Numbered from the stretch's first letter, positions 1 through 5,798 are shown. The stretch: 9,860 bases of DNA from Rickettsiales bacterium (GCA_947441875.1 CANEUR010000026.1:1-9860), one strand, 5' to 3'. The notes: generated from the letters alone by a model not told the origin. Numbers and translations are program-made.

Positions 1-283
1 TTGTTTCAGAGGCAAGCGGAGTTTTTAAACTAGGGGCACTCTTAGAAAAAGCATCTTGTCTAGGGTGGGCAGTGTTTTTATAAGGAGGATTAACATCAGA
101 CAAAACCGCTTTAAAATGAAACTGCCAAAGTAATGAAATAATGCCAAAAATAGCTATAAAATATAGGAGTATTTTTTTACTTTTACTACTAAATATTTTT
201 TTTAACCATACAAAAAACAAACAATTAGTTAAACCAAAAAGAACCTTAATAATTGCTTGTTTATATTTGGTTAAAATTAGCAT
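1..283 (-). CDS. Partial unrecognised membrane protein (N-terminal 94 residues)
   Basis: An open frame starts with ATG at 283 and stays open to the window edge, so the C-terminus lies outside. An in-frame TAA three codons before the ATG fixes this as the first ATG start. The protein begins MLILTKYKQAIIKVLF. It has a moderately hydrophobic stretch at about residues 11-26, a basic linker (KKIFSSKSKK, 28-37) and a clear transmembrane segment at 38-55 (ILLYFIAIFGIISLLWQF). A hydrophilic Pro/Ser/Lys-containing stretch follows from about 60. This fits a membrane anchor with a long soluble part beyond the edge. It starts 28 nt after the murD stop and is probably cotranscribed with it. The usual neighbour of murD in dcw clusters is ftsW, but this N-terminus does not look like FtsW. 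I do not recognise the family. Confidence 0.6.
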   Translation of the reverse strand, partial: MLILTKYKQAIIKVLFGLTNCLFFVWLKKIFSSKSKKILLYFIAIFGIISLLWQFHFKAVLSDVNPPYKNTAHPRQDAFSKSAPSLKTPLASET

Positions 284-311
284 AGATTTTTATTGATTAA
301 CCTAAAAAACT

Positions 312-1703
312 TCATTTTTTATCACCAACAACATTAGTAACTAACTTACAAAAATAGTCGCCCCGATGCTCAAAACTCTGCCATTGATCTAATGAAGCAC
401 AAGCTGGAGAAAGTAAAATATTTGCTAATTTATTATTATCTTTTTTAGCATCGTTATAGGCAATATTAAAAGCAGATTCGAGATTGTGGCAAATTGTAAA
501 CTGCACTTTATGCTTTTGCAAAACTAAAGCAAAATCACAGGCAGACTCGCCAATTAAATAGGCTTTATTAATTTTAGTAAAATATTCAACCAAGCTATCT
601 ATTCCCCCTTCTTTAGCTTTTCCGCCTAAAATCCAAAAAATATTATTGTAGGCAGAAAGAGCATGTTTAGTAGAATCGGCATTGGTTGCCTTACTATCGT
701 TAATAAAACAAATATTATTTTGTTGTGCTACAATTTGTAAGCGATGTTTCAAACCAGTAAACTGCAAAATAGCATTAATTATTGCCTCAATTATATTGTT
801 GTTTAATTGATTTTTACTTAAAAAATAGCAAAATAAATTTGCAAAAGCAACCACAATATTTTGCTCGTTATGTTTACCTTTTAAAAACTCCGATTGCATT
901 TTTTTACAATAACTATAACCCATAAAATTAATCGATAAAATACCATCAACCAAACTAATACCATTTTGCAAAACCTTATCATTTGAAACCAGTAATAATT
1001 GACTTGCAAACTGCCAATCAGCAATAATATTTGCATTAATTTTATTGTCAATACTTATTATTGCATAATCGCAAGGTAATTGATTAATAAAAATTCGTTT
1101 TTTTGAGTCAATATAATTTTGAAAACTTCCATGTCTATCGAGATGATCAGGAGTAATATTTAGCAAAGATGCAATATGAAACCTAGCATACTTAATTAAA
1201 TCGAGCTGAAAAGAAGAAATTTCAAAAATATAATGATGATTTTGTTGCTGCTGTGGCAAAGAAAAACAAGAAAAACCTAAATTTCCACCCACCGAATAAT
1301 TTATTTGCAGTTTTTCAAAAATAAAAGCCACTAAAGAAGTAGTGGTTGATTTACCATTTGTGCCAGTAATGCCAATAAATTGATTATAAAAATTATTTAA
1401 CAAAAAAAATAATTCTATGTCGCCCACAAGATGAGAGCCAGATTTTTGACATAAATCAATAATTTTATGCCTTGTAGGATAATAAAGCCGAATACCGGGG
1501 GCAAAAACCACCGCTGTTTTACTATCAAAAATAAAATTATCAAGATTAGTTAAGAAATTAATTTTTGGGTAGACAGAAGTTAATTCTTCTATTTTTTGCA
1601 AGTTATCATCGATAGCAAAAACTAAACAATTATTTTTACTTAAAAATTCAGCCGTTGCCAAGCCAGATTTACCCAAGCCGTAAATTAAATATTTATCAAA
1701 CAT
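312..1703 (-). CDS. murD: UDP-N-acetylmuramoylalanine--D-glutamate ligase
   Basis: A cytoplasmic Mur ligase that adds D-glutamate to UDP-MurNAc-L-Ala using ATP, a step of peptidoglycan precursor synthesis. Its 463 residues are close to the usual MurD length. An N-terminal Rossmann-like UDP-binding domain opens with YGLGKSGLA (8-16). The ATP P-loop GTNGKST is at 114-120, followed by GGNLG (139-143), EISSFQLD (161-168) and NITPDHLDRHGS (182-193). The carbamylated lysine is probably K201 in YIDSKKRI. GKHNEQN (276-282), GLKHRL (317-322), NDSKATN (335-341) and LSPACASLDQWQSFEHRG (431-448) complete the MurD signature, the last being MurD-specific within the Mur ligases. All key residues appear intact. 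The start lies only 15 nt beyond the tRNA-Ser CCA end, with no Shine-Dalgarno motif. The unknown membrane gene follows after 28 nt. No ftsW or murG is adjacent. Confidence 0.95.
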   Translation of the reverse strand: MFDKYLIYGLGKSGLATAEFLSKNNCLVFAIDDNLQKIEELTSVYPKINFLTNLDNFIFDSKTAVVFAPGIRLYYPTRHKIIDLCQKSGSHLVGDIELFFLLNNFYNQFIGITGTNGKSTTTSLVAFIFEKLQINYSVGGNLGFSCFSLPQQQQNHHYIFEISSFQLDLIKYARFHIASLLNITPDHLDRHGSFQNYIDSKKRIFINQLPCDYAIISIDNKINANIIADWQFASQLLLVSNDKVLQNGISLVDGILSINFMGYSYCKKMQSEFLKGKHNEQNIVVAFANLFCYFLSKNQLNNNIIEAIINAILQFTGLKHRLQIVAQQNNICFINDSKATNADSTKHALSAYNNIFWILGGKAKEGGIDSLVEYFTKINKAYLIGESACDFALVLQKHKVQFTICHNLESAFNIAYNDAKKDNNKLANILLSPACASLDQWQSFEHRGDYFCKLVTNVVGDKK

Positions 1704-1718
1704 TAGTTAATAAAAAAT

Positions 1719-1812
1719 TGGCGGATGAAGAGAGATTCGAACTCTCGATAGAGTTTTTTAGCCCTATACACACTTTCCAGGCGTGCGCCTTCGACCACTC
1801 GGCCATTCATCC
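1719..1812 (-). tRNA. tRNA-Ser(GGA)
   Basis: On the minus strand a 94-nt class II tRNA folds. The acceptor stem is GGATGAA with TTCATCC, the discriminator base is G and CCA is encoded. The anticodon stem CACGC/GTGTG encloses loop CTGGAAA, giving anticodon GGA, which reads UCC and UCU serine codons. A long variable arm (ATAGGG/CTCTAT) and a T arm GAGAG-TTCGAAT-CTCTC are present, as expected for serine tRNA. It sits between the cyclophilin gene and murD on the same strand. An open frame running antisense through it is not a gene. Confidence 0.97.
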
Positions 1813-1827
1813 AAAAAAAAATCCAAT

Positions 1828-1836
1828 TTTATATCA
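1828..1836 (-). promoter_or_regulatory. Possible extended -10 promoter for tRNA-Ser and murD
   Basis: The minus strand reads TGATATAAA here, an extended -10 pattern (TGn followed by TATAAA). No good -35 is visible. A start about 7 nt downstream would leave a leader of roughly 9 nt before tRNA-Ser. This could make tRNA-Ser and murD independent of the upstream tRNA-Gly promoter. In such AT-rich DNA a chance match is likely, so this is tentative. Confidence 0.35.
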
Positions 1837-1895
1837 AAACATTAACAAGAATTTTTTAATATAAAACTGGATAACAGCAAAATAAAAATTTTTTA

Positions 1896-2447
1896 CTATT
1901 TTACATCAGAGGCAACTCTAACTTTTAGCATTTTATCAGGATCAGAAACTTGACCATTATTAGCTGGATTGCCTTTTTTAATTTTATCAACCAAATCAAT
2001 ACCAGAAACAACTTTACCCCAAACAGTGTATTGGCCATCAAGAAAGTTAGAATCTTTGGTTACAATAAAAAATTGACTATTGGCACTATTTGGTGATTGA
2101 GCCCTTGCCATAGAAACAACTCCTCTAACATGAGGTTGTTTAGAAAATTCTGCTGTAAGATCGTTTAATTTACTACCTCCCATACCAGTACCAGTAGGAT
2201 CGCCAGTTTGCACCATAAAACCATCAAGAACTCTATGAAAAACAATACCATCATAAAATTTTTGACGAGTTAATGTTTTAATTCTTTCTACATGCTTCGG
2301 AGCAATATCTGGAAGCATTTCAATAACTACTCGACCATCTTTTAAATCGATATAAAGAGTGTTTTCTAAATTAGTTGCATTAACATTAGACATAAGAAAG
2401 AAAATTTGAATTATTGTAAGAAATAATAATTTGATATTTTTAAACAT
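1896..2447 (-). CDS. Exported cyclophilin-type peptidyl-prolyl cis-trans isomerase
   Basis: Catalyses cis-trans isomerisation of Xaa-Pro bonds, probably assisting protein folding in the periplasm. Length is 183 residues. A signal peptide covers 1-24: basic MFKNIK, a hydrophobic core LLFLTIIQIFFLM, and a cleavage site after NVNA. The cyclophilin domain fills the rest. FHR at 70-72 carries the catalytic arginine, followed by GFMVQTGD (76-83), GTGMGG (86-91), RGVVSMARAQSPNSANSQFF (108-127) and FLDGQYTVWGKV (135-146). The tryptophan important for cyclosporin binding in human cyclophilin A appears to be phenylalanine (F135), as in many bacterial cyclophilins. The ATG is 34 nt from the tRNA-Tyr 3' end with no Shine-Dalgarno motif, so it is probably expressed from the tRNA-Gly/tRNA-Tyr transcript. 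Its closest equivalents are PpiA/PpiB; the signal peptide favours a PpiA-like role. Confidence 0.93.
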   Translation of the reverse strand: MFKNIKLLFLTIIQIFFLMSNVNATNLENTLYIDLKDGRVVIEMLPDIAPKHVERIKTLTRQKFYDGIVFHRVLDGFMVQTGDPTGTGMGGSKLNDLTAEFSKQPHVRGVVSMARAQSPNSANSQFFIVTKDSNFLDGQYTVWGKVVSGIDLVDKIKKGNPANNGQVSDPDKMLKVRVASDVK

Positions 2448-2481
2448 AAAATTAATAAAAAAGTAAAATTATTTTTGAAGG

Positions 2482-2567
2482 TGGTGGAGGGAGCAGGATT
2501 TGAACCTGCGAACGCTAACGCGGGCAGATTTACAGTCTGCTGCCATTGACCACTCGGCCATCCCTCC
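2482..2567 (-). tRNA. tRNA-Tyr(GTA)
   Basis: An 86-nt class II tRNA on the minus strand. The acceptor stem is GGAGGGA with TCCCTCC, the discriminator is A and CCA is encoded. The anticodon loop CTGTAAA gives GTA. A long variable arm (CGCGTTAGCG) typical of bacterial tyrosine tRNA is present, with T arm GCAGG-TTCAAAT-CCTGC. It lies 21 nt downstream of tRNA-Gly and 34 nt upstream of the cyclophilin gene. Tyr-Gly tRNA pairs are a common bacterial arrangement, often next to tuf, which is not here. Confidence 0.98.
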
Positions 2568-2588
2568 AGATAAAAAACAAAAAAATAA

Positions 2589-2662
2589 TGGAGCGGGTGA
2601 AGGGAATCGAACCCTCACAACCAGCTTGGAAGGCTGAAACTCTACCATTGAGCTACACCCGC
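2589..2662 (-). tRNA. tRNA-Gly(TCC)
   Basis: A 74-nt tRNA on the minus strand. The acceptor stem is GCGGGTG with CACCCGC, the discriminator is U and CCA is encoded. The anticodon stem TCAGC/GCTGG encloses CTTCCAA, giving TCC, which reads GGA and GGG glycine codons. The T arm is GAGGG-TTCGATT-CCCTT with one G-U pair. It is the first gene of the minus-strand tRNA-ppi transcription unit. Confidence 0.97.
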
Positions 2663-2689
2663 TAAAAAATAATTTATGTTAATTGTTTT

Positions 2690-2715
2690 ATTATTTGTTT
2701 AAAAAAACAAATAAT
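2690..2715 (-). repeat. 11-bp inverted repeat in the tRNA-Gly leader
   Basis: Perfect arms ATTATTTGTTT (2690-2700) and AAACAAATAAT (2705-2715) are separated by AAAA. It lies between the proposed tRNA-Gly promoter and tRNA-Gly, right at the predicted transcript start. It could form a leader hairpin that is removed during tRNA processing. AT-rich composition makes a chance palindrome possible. Confidence 0.45.
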
Positions 2716-2722
2716 CGCAAAT

Positions 2723-2750
2723 ATTTTAACTGCCGTTTTTCATTTTGCAA
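2723..2750 (-). promoter_or_regulatory. Putative promoter for tRNA-Gly, tRNA-Tyr and ppi
   Basis: On the minus strand, TTGCAA (2745-2750) serves as -35 and TAAAAT (2723-2728) as -10, with a 16-nt spacer. Transcription would start near 2716, about 54 nt before tRNA-Gly. The position suits the tRNA transcription unit. The elements fit the sigma-70 pattern, but AT-rich DNA gives many such matches. Confidence 0.5.
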
Positions 2751-2795
2751 CTACTTTATTTAAATTTTTCATATTTTTATAGAAATAAAAAAATA

Positions 2796-2839
2796 ATTTT
2801 AAAAAGAATATTGACAATCATAAATATTCTTTTTAAAAT
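2796..2839. repeat. Perfect 17-bp inverted repeat over the plus-strand promoter
   Basis: The arms at 2796-2812 and 2823-2839 are exact reverse complements (17 of 17 bp) with a 10-nt spacer GACAATCATA. The inner end of the left arm and the spacer contain the -35 TTGACA. The outer end of the right arm is the -10 TAAAAT. This geometry suits an operator bound by a dimeric regulator, or a DNA cruciform affecting promoter opening. It is not a terminator of any visible gene, since both flanking genes are transcribed away from it. Confidence 0.7.
2811..2839 (+). promoter_or_regulatory. Strong sigma-70-like promoter for the repeat protein
   Basis: A consensus -35 TTGACA (2811-2816) is followed after exactly 17 nt by TAAAAT (2834-2839), matching 5 of 6 positions of TATAAT. 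Transcription would start near 2846, giving a leader of about 97 nt before the ATG at 2943. Both elements overlap the 17-bp inverted repeat, so regulation at this site is likely. This is the best promoter match in the window. Confidence 0.7.
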
Positions 2840-2863
2840 ATATTGCAAGATTAAATTTAGCTT

Positions 2864-2884
2864 AGCTTTATCATAAATAAAGCT
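2864..2884 (+). other. Leader hairpin of the repeat-protein mRNA
   Basis: AGCTTTAT (2864-2871) and ATAAAGCT (2877-2884) form a perfect 8-bp stem with a 5-nt loop, followed by TTT. It would lie about 18 nt into the leader transcript. It could stabilise the mRNA 5' end or act as a weak attenuator. The short U tail and low GC make efficient termination doubtful. Confidence 0.4.
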
Positions 2885-2942
2885 TTTGGCAAGTTGAAGT
2901 CGTTATAAACAATAAAAAAAACAATAAATACTAATATAAAAT

Positions 2943-3317
2943 ATGAAAAAATTTTCATTTTTTGCCGTTTTAGTTGCTTTATTTGCAACTTCTGCTATAG
3001 CCCAAGCTCAAACTGAAGCAAACAAAACCCCAACTGAAGCTCCAGCTATCACTGATTCAGAAGTAAAAAAAGCTAAAAAAGCTAAAAAAGTTAAAAAAGC
3101 CGAATCTGTATCTACTGGAAACACTTCTGCCACTGCTACAGTTGCTAATGCTCCTGCCACTGCTCCAGTTGCTAATGCTCCTGTTGCCGCAAAATCAGCT
3201 AATGCTCCTGCCGCTGCTCCAGTTGCTAATGCTCCTGCCGCTGCTCCAGTTGCTAATGCTCCTGTTGCCGCAAAATCAGCTAATGCTCCTGCCGCTCAAG
3301 CTGTTAAAAAACAATAG
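2943..3317 (+). CDS. Exported Ala/Pro/Lys-rich repeat protein, function unknown
   Basis: A 124-residue low-complexity protein. MKKFSFFAVLVALFATSAIA forms a clear signal peptide, with cleavage likely after AIA (20) or AQA-type residues just beyond, so the product should reach the periplasm or beyond. A Thr/Glu/Pro-containing segment (24-40) is followed by a strongly basic block KKAKKAKKVKK (42-52). From 67 to 120 there are six 9-residue units of the form (V/S)ANAPxAxx, ending in VKKQ. No catalytic motif or second membrane segment is visible. The strong promoter, leader hairpin and terminator suggest a well expressed single-gene unit. The G/C-containing Ala codons raise GC above the neighbours. 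Ala/Pro/Lys-rich stretches occur in envelope linkers and nucleic-acid or polyanion-binding proteins, so function cannot be assigned. No Shine-Dalgarno motif precedes the ATG. An overlapping Leu-rich frame is a shadow of the repeats. Confidence 0.82.
   Translation: MKKFSFFAVLVALFATSAIAQAQTEANKTPTEAPAITDSEVKKAKKAKKVKKAESVSTGNTSATATVANAPATAPVANAPVAAKSANAPAAAPVANAPAAAPVANAPVAAKSANAPAAQAVKKQ
3141..3302 (+). repeat. Six in-frame 27-bp tandem repeats, with an 81-bp higher-order period
   Basis: Six 27-bp units encode VANAPATAP, VANAPVAAK, SANAPAAAP, VANAPAAAP, VANAPVAAK and SANAPAAQA. Units 1-3 and 4-6 form two nearly identical 81-bp blocks, so a three-unit block was probably duplicated recently. 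The core gctaatgctcct recurs in every unit. Since all units are multiples of three, gain or loss keeps the frame and could vary protein length between strains. Confidence 0.9.
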
Positions 3318-3334
3318 TTTTTTACTAAAAAATC

Positions 3335-3378
3335 CCTAAAAAAACATATCTCAAAATGCTATGTTTTTTTAGGTTTTT
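3335..3378 (+). terminator. Intrinsic terminator after the repeat-protein gene
   Basis: CCTAAAAAAACATA (3335-3348) and TATGTTTTTTTAGG (3360-3373) form a perfect 14-bp stem with an 11-nt loop, followed by TTTTT (3374-3378). It begins 18 nt after the stop codon and ends at the base before tRNA-Thr. The stem is AU-rich except for two G-C pairs at the base and one inside, so termination may be partial, with read-through supplying tRNA-Thr and plsC. Confidence 0.75.
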
Positions 3379-3453
3379 GCCGAATTAGCTCAGTGGTAGA
3401 GCAACTGTCTTGTAAACAGTAGGTCGTCAGTTCAAATCCGACATTCGGCACCA
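3379..3453 (+). tRNA. tRNA-Thr(TGT)
   Basis: A 75-nt tRNA with acceptor stem GCCGAAT/ATTCGGC, discriminator A and encoded CCA. The anticodon stem ACTGT/ACAGT encloses CTTGTAA, giving TGT, which reads ACA threonine codons. The D arm is GCTC-AGTGGTA-GAGC. The T arm GTCAG-TTCAAAT-CCGAC holds one A-C mismatch (3429 with 3439). All else is canonical, so the gene is probably functional. It starts directly after the terminator and ends 29 nt before plsC. No separate promoter is obvious, apart from a weak extended -10 (TGCTATGTT, 3357-3365) inside the terminator stem. Confidence 0.95.
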
Positions 3454-3482
3454 TATTTTTAGCTTATCAACACCAAAAGAAT

Positions 3483-4223
3483 ATGCCCAAAAATATTATT
3501 TCTTTTTGTAAATCACTACTTTTTTATATAATTCTCTTTTTATTTAGCTTTTTAATTCCTACGATATTTTTTATCCCATCAATTATTTTTAAAAGCAATA
3601 AAATAGCCGATTATGGTGCTAAAATTTGGGCTCAAATTATCATGTTTTCTTTAAAAAATATATGTGGCATCAATTATCAAATAATTAATAAGCATAACAT
3701 TCCAAAATATCCTTGTATTTTTGCCTGCAAGCATCAGTCTATGTGGGAAACAATAATTATGCATCTTATTATTAAGCAACCAGTTTATGCTTATAAAACC
3801 GAGCTTTTAAAAATACCTTTTTACGGCTGGTTTTTAAATGCCATGAGTGGCATCAAAGTGCAAAGAAAAGGTGGGGCTAGTGCCTTAAAACATGTTTTAC
3901 AACAAGCCAAAAAATACTTAAGCAAAAATCAATCAATTGTTATTTTTCCACAAGGAACTCGAGTAGAAGTTTTTGGCAAAATTTTGCAATATCCTTATCA
4001 ACCTGGCATTATTGCACTTTATCAAAATTGTCAAGTTCCTGTAGTTCCAATCGCTCTAAATTCTGGAATTTTTTGGCCAAAAAAACTTTTTAGCCACAAA
4101 TCAGGCACAATTCTTATTGAATTTTTACCGCCAATAAATATCGGCTTAAACAAACAACAGTTTATACAAACCCTCACCCAACAACTTGAAGAAAAATCTC
4201 AACAATTAGCCATAAATGCTTAA
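3483..4223 (+). CDS. plsC: 1-acyl-sn-glycerol-3-phosphate acyltransferase
   Basis: Inner-membrane enzyme that acylates lysophosphatidic acid at position 2 to give phosphatidic acid, the precursor of phospholipids. Length is 246 residues, normal for PlsC. A hydrophobic N-terminus (about 10-36) forms one or two membrane segments. Acyltransferase motif I is HQSMWE (84-89), the H-x4-D/E form, with His84 as catalytic base. KTELLKIPFYGW (105-116) is the motif II region. Motif III reads FPQGTR (155-160), with Gln where many relatives have Glu. Motif IV is VPVVPIALNSG (185-195). It follows tRNA-Thr by 29 nt and overlaps tmk by 8 nt (ATGCTTAA), suggesting coupled translation. There is no Shine-Dalgarno motif; the ATG at 3483 gives a normal N-terminus. 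Confidence 0.92.
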   Translation: MPKNIISFCKSLLFYIILFLFSFLIPTIFFIPSIIFKSNKIADYGAKIWAQIIMFSLKNICGINYQIINKHNIPKYPCIFACKHQSMWETIIMHLIIKQPVYAYKTELLKIPFYGWFLNAMSGIKVQRKGGASALKHVLQQAKKYLSKNQSIVIFPQGTRVEVFGKILQYPYQPGIIALYQNCQVPVVPIALNSGIFWPKKLFSHKSGTILIEFLPPINIGLNKQQFIQTLTQQLEEKSQQLAINA

Positions 4224-4842
4224 TAAATCTTTATTTATCACCTTTGAAGGCATAGATTATTCTGGTAAATCAACCCAAGTAAAAAATCTACACAACTTTT
4301 TTTTACAAAATAACCTTCCTTGCATCGCCACTAAAGAACCTGGCGGTTGCGATTCTAGCAACGAAATACGTGAAATTCTATTAAAAAATCGCCCAATACA
4401 TTTACAAACAGAAACCCAACTACTACTAAATTTTGCTAGCAGATTTGAGCATATTCACCATACAATTCAACCTAACTTACAACAAAATATCAGTGTTATT
4501 TCTGATCGATTTATCCATTCAACCTATGTTTATCAAGGCTTTGCAAGTGGCATTAACATTGAGCTTATCAATTTTTTTTGCCAACAATTTGTAAGTATTA
4601 AACCAGATATTACTTTTTTTCTCGATATTTCATTAGAAACTGCCTTGCAAAGAAGTAAAAACCGCCCACATCAAAAAAATCATTACGACAAAATATCTAC
4701 CGATTTTTGGCAAAAAGCTAGAAATGGTTTTTTATATCTAGCAAAACAAAATTCAACCATTAAAATTATTGATGGTAATCAAAATCAATCACAAGTTTTT
4801 CAACAAATAATTTCGTTTTTTTCTTTTAACCAAAACACTTGA
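4216..4842 (+). CDS. tmk: Thymidylate kinase
   Basis: Cytoplasmic enzyme phosphorylating dTMP to dTDP with ATP, needed for dTTP supply. Length is 208 residues, as usual. The P-loop GIDYSGKST spans 12-20, with tyrosine at 15 where Gly or Ala is more common. EPGG (41-44) is followed by FASRFEHI (73-80), carrying the dTMP-binding arginine, and DRFIHSTYVYQG (97-108), carrying the DR(F/Y) motif. FFLDISLETALQRSKNR (134-150) leads to a lid region, roughly 147-158, that is short of the arginines seen in many bacterial enzymes. Together these identify TMPK clearly. It overlaps plsC by 8 nt and ends 4 nt before mdh, so it sits inside a tight operon. No Shine-Dalgarno motif precedes the start. Confidence 0.94.
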   Translation: MLNKSLFITFEGIDYSGKSTQVKNLHNFFLQNNLPCIATKEPGGCDSSNEIREILLKNRPIHLQTETQLLLNFASRFEHIHHTIQPNLQQNISVISDRFIHSTYVYQGFASGINIELINFFCQQFVSIKPDITFFLDISLETALQRSKNRPHQKNHYDKISTDFWQKARNGFLYLAKQNSTIKIIDGNQNQSQVFQQIISFFSFNQNT

Positions 4843-4846
4843 AACT

Positions 4847-5794
4847 ATGATAAAAAAACATAAAATCGCCCTTATTGGGGCTGGTAATATTGGCGGAACC
4901 TTAGCTCATTTAGCAATGCTTAAAAACCTCGGCGATATTGTTCTACTCGATGTCAATGGTGGAGTTGCTTCTGGCAAAGCTCTTGATTTAGCTCAATTAG
5001 GAGTAATAGAATCTTGCGATTCTGCTATTACTGGCGGTAGCGACTATTCTTTAATTGTCAATGCCGATGTTGCCATAGTAACCGCAGGAATAGCCAGAAA
5101 ACCCGGTATGAGTCGCGATGACTTATTAAATACCAACACTGCCATTATTAAAAATGTTGGTGAAAATATTGCTAAATACTGCCCAAATGCTTTTGTGATT
5201 GTTATTACCAATCCTCTTGATGCTATGGTTTATGCCTTACAAAAAACCTCTAAACTACCCACCCATAAAGTTGTTGGCATGGCCGGAGTGCTTGATTCTG
5301 CTAGAATGTCGTTATTTTTAGCACAAGAACTTAATGTTTCGGTTAAAAATATTCAAACCTGTGTTTTTGGAGGCCATGGCGATACTATGGTGCCATTAAT
5401 TCGCTATTGTTCTGTTGCCGGAGTTCCATTGCCCGAAGTTATTAAAGCAAATTTAATTTCTGAGCAAAAAGTTGCCGAAATAATTCAGCGAACCAGAGAT
5501 GGCGGAGCAGAAATTGTAAAACTTCTTGGCACTGGTTCAGCATTTTATGCACCAGCATCATCGGCAATAGCTATGGCAGAAAGTTATTTATTCGATAAAA
5601 AACAAATATTACCAGTAGCAGCCTATCTTTCTGGCGAATACAAAGTAAATAATCTTTATATTGGGGTTTTGGCAAAAATCGGTAAAAATGGAGTTGAAAA
5701 AATCATCGAATTGCCACTTAACCAAGCCGAACAACAAGAATTTAACAAATCAGTTGACGCTGTTAAAAATTTGGTTGCCGAACTAAAGCTGTAA
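4847..5794 (+). CDS. mdh: Malate dehydrogenase (NAD-dependent, LDH-like type)
   Basis: Oxidises malate to oxaloacetate with NAD+ in the TCA cycle, in the cytoplasm. Length is 315 residues, typical of the LDH-like MDH found in alphaproteobacteria. The NAD-binding motif is GAGNIGG (11-17). Asp35 at the end of the second strand favours NAD over NADP. Substrate arginines appear in ARKPGMSR (83-90: R84 and R90). TNPLDAMVY (121-129) holds the cofactor-contacting Asn. GVLDSARM (147-154) supplies the Asp-Arg pair (D150, R153), and GGHGDTMVP (175-183) the catalytic His177. The arginine in the mobile loop, instead of Gln, separates it from lactate dehydrogenase. It follows tmk by 4 nt and is the last gene of the plsC-tmk-mdh set. 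Confidence 0.96.
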   Translation: MIKKHKIALIGAGNIGGTLAHLAMLKNLGDIVLLDVNGGVASGKALDLAQLGVIESCDSAITGGSDYSLIVNADVAIVTAGIARKPGMSRDDLLNTNTAIIKNVGENIAKYCPNAFVIVITNPLDAMVYALQKTSKLPTHKVVGMAGVLDSARMSLFLAQELNVSVKNIQTCVFGGHGDTMVPLIRYCSVAGVPLPEVIKANLISEQKVAEIIQRTRDGGAEIVKLLGTGSAFYAPASSAIAMAESYLFDKKQILPVAAYLSGEYKVNNLYIGVLAKIGKNGVEKIIELPLNQAEQQEFNKSVDAVKNLVAELKL

Positions 5795-5798
5795 ATCA

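Noticed and set aside
1655..1864. Open frame of 69 codons on the plus strand
   Set aside because: It runs antisense through tRNA-Ser and the murD start. It has no protein-like features and is explained by those genes.
2663..2942. Possible riboswitch or small RNA in the divergent intergenic region
   Set aside because: Apart from the promoters, palindrome and hairpins listed, I see no conserved riboswitch core. The sequence is very AT-rich.
3141..3302. CRISPR-like array
   Set aside because: The repeats are contiguous and in frame, with no unique spacers. They encode a protein repeat after a signal peptide.
3142..3339. Leu/Pro-rich frame of 65 codons inside the repeat gene
   Set aside because: It is the +1 shadow of the 27-bp repeats. 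Its regularity comes from the repeat, and it lacks independent support.
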